A DNA stretch of 64,000 nt from Tigriopus japonicus. Lineage: Eukaryota; Arthropoda; Copepoda; Harpacticoida; Harpacticidae. Location of the stretch: positions 1,631,753 through 1,695,752 of the forward strand of contig CM021321.1 of NCBI GenBank assembly GCA_010645155.1, in the 5' to 3' direction. The notes under the pieces were generated by a model that saw nothing but the letters and a program-made list of their open reading frames with translations, was not told where the DNA came from and did not search any database. Position numbers and translations under genes: made by a program. Positions 56,128 through 64,000 of the stretch are shown here, one piece after another (positions within the stretch are counted from its first letter, which is position 1; each line of letters starts with the position of its first letter).

Positions 56128-56685
56128 TCCAGAAAAAACTGAAGCATCTTCCAGAAAACCCAGCTTTCAGGCGTTAAAGACTTTATGCATGTAACCCATT
56201 CCTAGATTTTATCGATTGTAAATATGAGATATGTTTATTTTTCCGTCACGATGTCATCATCAACAAAAAGAATCTTATACATATATAATAATAATAATAA
56301 AATCTCTTCTAATACAAACATAGGCATTTCAGAGGAGTCACTGAACACAAGGAACACATGTAGAACAACAGATCTCATTCAACAGTCATTAAATGCTGTT
56401 AGCAACGAACACTCAACCGGTTTTTTGTACTGGCCTAAAAACTCTTCTTGAGAGAAATAAGGTAGATTGGGACGTCGCTGACATTTTGGTTCGGGTTGTC
56501 TTCCAAGTTTCCACCCAAGGTACAACTTTCACACGGCAGACACCTGCGTCTCCTCATCTGCAGAAGAAACAAAGAACATGAATATATACAAATTCTTTTC
56601 CTTGACATTTTCTGGCACGTTGATTAGAAGCTCATTAAACGGACAAATTTAACAAGGAAGTGGTTGAAAACGTGGCCGATAGATA
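56128..56685. other. Convergent 3' region
   Basis: 3' side of the cysteine-rich gene and of the PDZ-GEF gene. Contains a short ATA microsatellite near 56285. No gene seen. Confidence 0.4.
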
Positions 56686-59600
56686 TCACGCTTTTCCTCT
56701 CTTCTCCTTACCCTCGTCCTCATCTTCGGCGTCATGAGCATCCTCATTTTCATCAGGATCCGTGACATAGTAAGAAGGAACTGTTCCCCTTTGGATTTTG
56801 GGCGGTGGGCGTGGTGGGGGGAGGTGCATACCTTTGCCTCCGATCATTCGCGTGGTGAAAGGATTGCGGATGTGCAATGGAGGGGGAGAGGGCGGGACTT
56901 GACTGGGATTGGGGGAGGTGCTGCCGTGATTGTGAGTGAGACTTGTCACCGGGTTAGTGCCACTAGCACTCGCACTAATCAGCGAGAAATCGAAAGAGTG
57001 GTGTTGGTGAAGCTGGTGCAAATTGGGAGAAATCCGGGGTTTCCCTAGGAGGAAAAGATGTACAGTGAGAGGGGTGCTTTCGGTGAGGGTGAGGGAGTTC
57101 ATGAGTGTAAGCCTTTTTAAAGCAAAAGTGGGGTACGAAATAGTTGCTTCTTACATAAATACCCTTGATGTTATCGCACACGAATTTGATACTCCCTAAC
57201 GAATGACAAGGAATGTGTTTCGAAACGAACTGTAAACGCTTTTAGATAAGCCGTCATGACACCGAAAGCCAAAATTGGGTGTATTGTGCACGAGAGATCA
57301 TTGCCGTAAGGTGGTTGTTAGTAGTCAATCTGAGCCCCCGGGCGTTACGGGTAATCCGTGGAATTATCAAATAGTCAATTCCTTACTGTGATGTGTGCTT
57401 TGTCTGCGGCTTTGACTGATTCGCGGAGAGCCAGCGGACGATTGAGAGTGGTGATGTCGGATCAAATCCGAGGATGTTTCGTGCGACCCATGGTGCTTCA
57501 GACTTTGCGGATCATAGATCCCTAATCCACTATCTGTGGACGTGATTGAGCCTGCAAGTTCGAAAAAAAATCGTTGCCAAGATATCCTTGTGCGGCACAT
57601 GTTTCTCTACGTTTGATAGTTCCAAAACTTTAATAAGAAGATTTCATGTGATACTGAACAACTGACGCTAATTTGGATAACCTTCGAGCACATGGTTCAT
57701 CATGTGGAATGTACTGTAGACATCTTTAGCACAACTTTTAGGAGCGGAAATCAAGAATTAATCAGACTTGCGATGCCCCCAATTATCCGTGAACAATCTC
57801 CCCCACCTTCATCATCACATTAGGTCGGTTGTTGAGGTATTTTTGAAGTATAGTAGAAGCACATCTAAAAACATAGAAGAATCATGAAAGAAGCATATGA
57901 GATGGAGTAGAAATAGCCATTCTCGATCAAGTTTACATCCCTATACCCTATCCCTATACATAGTCAACATAAGGTGCATTTCTTAATCGCAGCTTATGTA
58001 GTAAAACTTGATCGAGCATGGCTATTTCTACTCCATCTCATATGCTTCTTTCATGATTCTTTTATGCTTCTAGACATGCTTCTATTATGCTTCAAAAATA
58101 CCTTAACAACCGACCTATTGTCTTCAATAACAAGACAACGAAGTTATAAGTGCTCCTAATGAGGCCTTTTCTTTTTTTTTATATTTGCCACTTCCTTAAA
58201 ATCTTGGATCAATTAGCCTCGGACTTATACCCCTAATCATCCAACTAAAAACAAAGCAAGACCCACGTTTAAGCAAATCCGACTTTTCACATATTAAGAA
58301 TGAAAATTTTCGACCTTACTGTATATGGAATAATTTTCGAGTTTTACTTGCCATGATCGTTGCAATTTCAGGGGTTATTTGCATTTTTTTCTAATTTTCG
58401 AGGATATCTGCCATTTTATTTACCTATTGTCCTCAGAAATTTGCATCTCTCTTATTTACCTGTCGTGGCTTTTCGAAGTACGGGCAAAGAAGTCACGGAA
58501 CTGGATTCGGCCGTCAAATCCACAGGATTCTGGCTCGACGATCCAAAATGTGGAGTCCCCGAAATAGACCCTTGGGAAGCACCGGGTTTGCGACTGGCCA
58601 TGGGCGAAGGCACGCCCATGTGTGACTTGGGGCGTGTCCGACTTTGCTCACTCAATGCGAGTAACTTCTTCACAGCTTGTGGACTGGCTGAGCCTAAAAA
58701 ACAATAAAAATAATAATAATGTTTATTGCGAGAATTTTCTCATTGGATATACTGAATATCTATACATGGTTTATACAATAATTGTAATGGAGTCATGGGG
58801 CCCATTCTGGGTTCTGGAGGAATAAAAATGAAACTAAATGACATTTTGCTACCGGAGTAGAGGGTGTTGAATTTACCAAATTTGGGATGAACTGGAGAGT
58901 TATTGGCCAAAGAGCCACTTCCGATCACGCCATTAGGACTGGTTTTCCGCTCGCCAGAGTGATTGTTCACATTCGATCCGTGAGAAGCTGATGAATTCGA
59001 ACTTAAAGCCGATGGACTGGGACTTGGATTGCGTTTCCTCACCTGCAAATGGAGAAGAAGCATCATGATTTTCATCCATATGCCATGACAGTACGTACTC
59101 TCTAGATAAATCAAGACCTTGAGGGTCTTTAAAAGCTAATCAAGATCAGAGACAAGTAAGCATTCTTGGTATTTTGAGGGCCAACTTACCGACTGCTGCA
59201 TGGAAGAATTTGCTAAGATTCCTCCTGATGGAGGCTCACATTCTAAGGACATTTGATGTAGTTTCTCCTCATCGGTGATCACTTTCATGTTGTTCAAGTA
59301 GGCCTTGACACGTCGGACCATCTGAGCCTGGAGGGTTATTCGAAAGTAAAGAAATGATTTTCCACATTGTCCCTATTATCATGGCTGACAAAAACGGTCG
59401 TTGAAGTATGCTACGCGATATTGATCAGACACTTTTTTGAACTAATGCAATCGTCTGAACTTGCAGCCAATGACAGTAATGATCCGCAACCGATTTATAT
59501 CTGTTTGACAGTCTTTTCTCGTTGTTCAAAGAAAGAAAGCTTTTCAACTGAAGTGCATTACAAAAACGACTAAACTTGAATCGTTCCTGGTCTGCTTAGT

Positions 59601-62600
59601 CGGTGTAAGAAATCAAAATGCTTATATTAAACTATAGAAACATTGCCACCTAAGGTGAAACCCAAGGAGGTTGTTTTAACATCCGTTGCTCATTCGCTTT
59701 CAATCTCGTTACCATCGTTCCATGTCATTATCAAAGATACGAACAATATGTGGCATTATTTTCCCAAAAGTCGGACAAACCGTATTAGCTCTATTCTGAT
59801 ATAAAAAGTCAACAAGCAAATACCGTACCTCTTCATACATCCTCTTTGGATTTGGAACTCCGCCGTTCTTTTTCCGCCGATTCCGATTGACCGTGGCCAA
59901 GTATTGTCCTCCTGCAGTCAGTTGGTTCATGGCCACCATGGCATTTGAAGGCTGCTGACCACCGAGTTCCAACATGGAAAATAAATCCAAGGGGGCCGAG
60001 CACATGTTTGTCAGTGCTCGTACCTGAAGGGATGGAATGATCCAAGAACATGTTATTATCTTTCCTGTTTAATAAAGCTAATCCAATTAAGCGTTGAGAC
60101 TTGTTTTCTGGCGAGCTCATGGCCAGGCTGCATGCAGGAATGTCCGCTTGGGTATCAAGATCAGCCTTTGACGTAGATGCAAACTATGTGTTTCATTCAG
60201 TATTTTTAATTAACAACGTGCGCTATTTTCAGTTCTCTGATATCTGGTTTTAGGAACAGGAATTTTAGACAAATGGGTATCAAACCAATTTGGCGAATAA
60301 TTTGAAATTTTATGCCAACTATGAACACCAGATGAACAGATCCTTGATGTTCAAAGAGCAAAACATGAATGTTTGTTCTCAGACAAAACGTCACATTGGA
60401 ACTCCAAAAGGATAAAGAAGCTACTTCGCCTAGAAACTCTTGTTCCAAATAAAGATGAACCTGATTAATTATATTCCCTTGTGGGAAAACAGTTTTCCCG
60501 CTGACATACTCGTTGCCAAGGAAGTTCAAACAATACTCATTTCCGTCTCAACTCTTGGCAGTAATCTGGCTGAACATTGCAGGTATCTCATCACTTTATT
60601 ATTTGGGAGTCAAACAAGTCCTTGTAGACCCTAGATGGCATGGCTCCTTTCGACCACAAAACTTACCTCTTTCGCGATCATTCGGAGTTTCTCGAAATTG
60701 ACTAGTTCCTCGATCTTACTATCATTGGCGAGGTTGATGAAGGTAAGATCTTTCTTGACTACGGGATAGAATGGGATGATTGGAGGTTGAACGTCTTCGC
60801 CGGTAACCAAGTTCCGATAACGGCTCATGTTTCGACTAGGATCCATGAGTTGTTGCATCTCATTGAACATTCGCTGATATTTAGTGGGAAGCTTCTCCCA
60901 GGATGACTTTAGCCTGGACACGGCACCGTGTCCAAGGCCAGAGATGATGGCAAACATGGAGTTGAAATTTTGAGTTTCCTTGCATTGTCGCGCCACTTTG
61001 ATATACTGCTTGATGATTCGCATTCGTTTGGTGGCGTTGGGTTCGGACACGATCTCCGAGATTGCCCACATCATTTCCCGATTGACCAATTCGGCAAACA
61101 GACTCAGACTGGGTGTGCCATAGCGAGATTTGATTTCAAACAAATCTTCGACATATTCAGTGGCCTCAATTTGGCGAAAAATGGTGAAGTCCTCCACCAT
61201 TAGTTGTGTGGACACCTCAACCGGATTCAGTTGAAGCAAGGTGACATGGACCTCTTTGATTAGATCCGCCACGACCTCATCGGGTAGGAGAGATTCCGAG
61301 CTATGGATATTTTTAATGTAGTAGCGGCTGGCTAATCCAATTCGTTCGGCCAAATTTTGCAAAGCCTCTGGAAGCCTTCGTTGCTTTACAAATCCCCCTT
61401 CGGCCACAGAGACCTCACAAAGGGTGTAATTTGAACTCGGTTCGGTGCTTCCAAATTCTTGTAATGAGAGCATTACGACCTCGTGGGCCGTGGTCTCCTT
61501 GTGAACCAATAGATATTTGAAAGTCTGGTCAGCTCTGTAGACTTTAAGCACGTGCTCGGGATACTCAGATTTGTGATCTTGTTGGGCAGGCCGCTCGAAA
61601 TCCCGAAGGTCAGGATTGGATAAGGCATTGGGCACCCCTGAGGGGGATAATGAAGTTCGATTTCCATTTTGAGCGGATCCCAAGATCTCGTCATTCCCCG
61701 CTGACTCCATATTCATGAGGCTCTTTGGCTTGTGAAGAAAGCGATTAAAGGCCCGATTAATTCTGGACTGCTTTATGCTGCTGCTGCCACTATTGCTCCC
61801 AGCAGAATTTTTCGCCGGTCCTGTTCCATTGCTGTGAGTGCCCTGACTTCCGTCCTTCTTCTTCCGCGAAGTCGGCGTTGTGTCCCGACTGCTTCCCTCC
61901 TTGGAAGGCCCAGAAACCACCGTGTTATTGCTGACTTGACTTCTGGCATCCATGGCGAAGGCATGATGAGCGGGGAACGAGAGCGTTCCTTCAGATCCCG
62001 AATAGGTACTCTGCTCGGAGAGCATCGCACGAGAATGAAGGTGAGGATGGTCGTGTTTCGAGGCATTGGGAGAGACAGCACAGCCAGCAATTCCCCCGCC
62101 ATTGGCACAATTGGTTTGGTTCGTCGATCCCACGGATTTTCCTCTGGCTCTCGAGCGAGGGGTACTGTCTTCGGGGGCCTGAAGCATCTCATTGAAAGCC
62201 AGTAAATTGCTCTTGACGGTAATACTCAAATGGCAGACCCCCTTGAGAATCTCTAATGCTCGAGCATGCTTCGTGACATGCTCAAAACTTTGCCCATTGA
62301 CTTCGAGTATCTGATCCCCTCTTTTGAGACCAATTTCGTCGGCTTTGGAGCCCTTTTCCACTCTCGATATGAAGATGCCCGATCCCCTCTCGTACCCACC
62401 CAAAGTCGAGAACTGGAGAGGCTCGTCCCTCGAGGGACGTGTGAGGGTGACTGTGCGCTTGCGGGCTTTGGCGGCGCAAGCAAAATTCAACATGCGGAGC
62501 TGACCCTGCATCTTTTCCGCCTCCAAGCAATTCTCGAACTTTTCCAGATATTCCATCATCTGAGGGTCTGTCTCGAAGTCGGTAAAATGATTGTTCACCC

Positions 62601-63867
62601 AAAGTAAAAGCACTCGGGTGACCTTGTCCCTCAAATGGGACTCCTCAAACCACTTGAGGAGTTGCTTCATGATAATCACCGGGGAGTCGAGGAACGTACG
62701 ATAGGTGAGGAGGAAATCCTCGGTAAAAGTCGGGTCCATATCGGAGTTATCCTCCATTAGTTGTCCCATGAGCTTCTCACAGGACCCACGGATGACCACA
62801 TGGCCACGACGTTGAGGTTCCACGTCGCCGACTTGTCGTTTCTCGGTCACCAAGACCACTCGACCATTTTCTTCATGTCTTTTTTGGTTCTCCTCACCCT
62901 GGTGTAGGATTCGGTAGTAATCGGTTTGGGTTATACATACAAACTGGCAGTCGTCACATTTGGTTCGCATGATTCCCCGGTGATAGAGCTTGTCCATAGT
63001 TGGTTTGATCCCAAAGGAATCCCCCAAATGGAGCTCTCGAACCTTCCCATTGCTCTCCTCGATCTCCACATGACCATTGATAATGACCGACCACGAGTCT
63101 AATTCTTCCCCATCAGTCATCACAACAGTTCCAGCCTTTTCGACGACTGCAAAGACCATGGTGGCCACCAGGGCTCTTCGCACGTACATGGTCATATTGG
63201 TGAAGGCCTTCAGGTGTTGAGTGAATTCTAGTAAGGTATCCACATCCTCCTCCGTTCGATCGTTCGGATCTTTTTCTAGACACTCTCTGACAGCATCTCT
63301 GACCACGAGACTCGTCTCACTAATGTCTTCTTCTTCATCCGAATCCACCACCGACTCCATGAGGCCTGTGAGATCCACTTCCTCGGCACCTTCACCACTA
63401 CTTGGAACACTTTGCATCGTATCAGAGCCACTGTATGCCGAACTCGAGTCAGAACTGTGCGAGTTCCTCATCGCCTTATGGTATATGGTGGTCGACTCAT
63501 TATGGTGCACTATGTGTTGGGACCCGTGATGCGGGTACGACGATACCGGAGGTTTCGAGTGGTGGATATGTCCATTGGTGATGTGATGATGCAACTGGTG
63601 CTGATTTTGTTGTTGATGCATCTGGTATTGAGATCCTTGGAGGAGATGATGGTTTCTGGGTGGAGGAGGCGGGGGGTGATCATCGGATGAGGCAATTTCT
63701 GACGAGGTCGAGGAAGAACTGGAGTCCACAAATGTTCCTCCATGGGGCTGAATCGTCACTTCAGTGATGGCTTTGGAGGATGGACCATTCGGTGAATGCA
63801 TCATCATGGTGGATCCTGAGGCATCGCTGATCCGCTCCGTTCGAGCCCGCCCGTCCACATAGTCGAT
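56686..63867 (-). CDS. RAPGEF2: Rap guanine nucleotide exchange factor (PDZ-GEF), 5' end beyond window
   Basis: Seven minus-strand exons: 60667-63867, 59829-60023, 59190-59327, 58853-59042, 58460-58693, 57387-57551 and 56686-57044. All junctions are GT-AG and the frame is kept, giving 1493 residues in view. An acceptor site (TTGTTTCAG) precedes the first exon, so the start lies to the right of the window. It activates Rap1/Rap2 at junctions. Domains in order: a degenerate cyclic-nucleotide-binding domain (about 225-325), the Ras exchanger N-terminal motif (about 355-475), PDZ (about 480-560; GGYERGSGIFISRVEKGSKA), Ras-associating (about 780-870), and the CDC25 catalytic domain (about 885-1067; NFNSMFAIISGLGHGAVSRL). 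The tail is Pro/His/Ser-rich and ends EGKEKRGKA, unlike the SAV end of human RAPGEF2. It could equally be called Gef26/RAPGEF6, since arthropods have one gene. Confidence 0.92.
57823..58115. mobile_element. Foldback miniature element in a PDZ-GEF intron
   Basis: About 293 bp inside the 57552-58459 intron. The left end is GGTCGGTTGTTGAGGTATTT and the right end, read on the other strand, GGTCGGTTGTTAAGGTATTT. The arms match over about 120 bp (GAAGCATATGAGATGGAGTA in both). It is flanked by TA on each side (57821-57822, 58116-58117), as expected for a mariner-type target. Non-coding. Confidence 0.85.
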
Positions 63868-64000
63868 CTGAAACAAGACGGACATCCAGTACGTGCTTTA
63901 AAGTATGGCAAGCATGACAAGATCCTTCAGTGGGAGTTTTTCACAGGCTTTGCGAGTGAAACTAGACACCGGGTATGAAACCCAAGATATCGTGCCGCAA
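63868..64000 (-). other. Intron of PDZ-GEF running off the window
   Basis: The acceptor CAG is at 63868-63870 on the minus strand; the rest is intronic and no upstream exon is visible before the window ends. Confidence 0.6.

Noticed and set aside
63868..63885. MSVLFQ as the start of the PDZ-GEF protein
   Set aside because: The bases before IDYVDG form a splice acceptor (TTGTTTCAG), so this Met lies in an intron and the true start is outside the window.

Overview
This window is nuclear DNA from an animal, most likely an arthropod and plausibly a small-genome crustacean such as a copepod. The evidence is short GT-AG introns of about 55-90 bases in several genes, a ZAD-type zinc-finger protein (mostly an arthropod fold), a maelstrom piRNA-pathway gene, and metazoan housekeeping genes. 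The species call is inference. Three runs of N (13137-13229, 26802-27285, 53515-53557) mark assembly gaps.

Layout. 1-7.3 kb is gene-rich: HAUS1 (augmin) converges with a group XII secreted phospholipase A2 with 24 bases between stop codons, then maelstrom (7 exons) and casein kinase II beta (2 exons, minus strand). 7.3-29.7 kb has no intact host gene that I can find. It is a graveyard of mobile DNA: hAT-like non-autonomous elements with readable 8-bp target-site duplications, non-LTR reverse transcriptase scraps, a 17-bp minisatellite of about 1 kb, and a degraded Ty3/Gypsy pol into which a DD37D mariner, a long-inverted-repeat element and a small hAT-like element have each inserted. It also holds a 2.1-kb element with 0.3-0.5 kb inverted arms, one arm carrying an expanded 36-bp minisatellite.

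29.7-63.9 kb is gene-dense again: a secreted acidic protein, CDKN3-like phosphatase, THYN1 (EVE domain), a 1639-residue intronless BTB protein with about 20 atypical zinc fingers, a ZAD zinc-finger protein, N6AMT1 and POLR1D (13 bases apart, same strand), PRIM1, MRPL36, RECQL5, EXOC1, MTHFS, a small cysteine-rich type II membrane or secreted protein, and the 3' part of a PDZ-GEF (RAPGEF2/6) that runs off the right edge.

Functional themes are genome maintenance and division (HAUS1, PRIM1, RECQL5, CDKN3), gene expression (POLR1D, MRPL36, N6AMT1) and signalling or trafficking (CK2 beta, EXOC1, PDZ-GEF). The genes are not a pathway cluster. Several are packed head to head with 230-540 bp between start codons, suggesting shared promoters, and the POLR1D-N6AMT1 pair looks dicistronic.

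No wholly new molecular system was found. The most distinctive items are the paired-finger BTB protein, the dicistronic pair, the nested transposon cluster, and several small transposon families defined here from their ends and target-site duplications.
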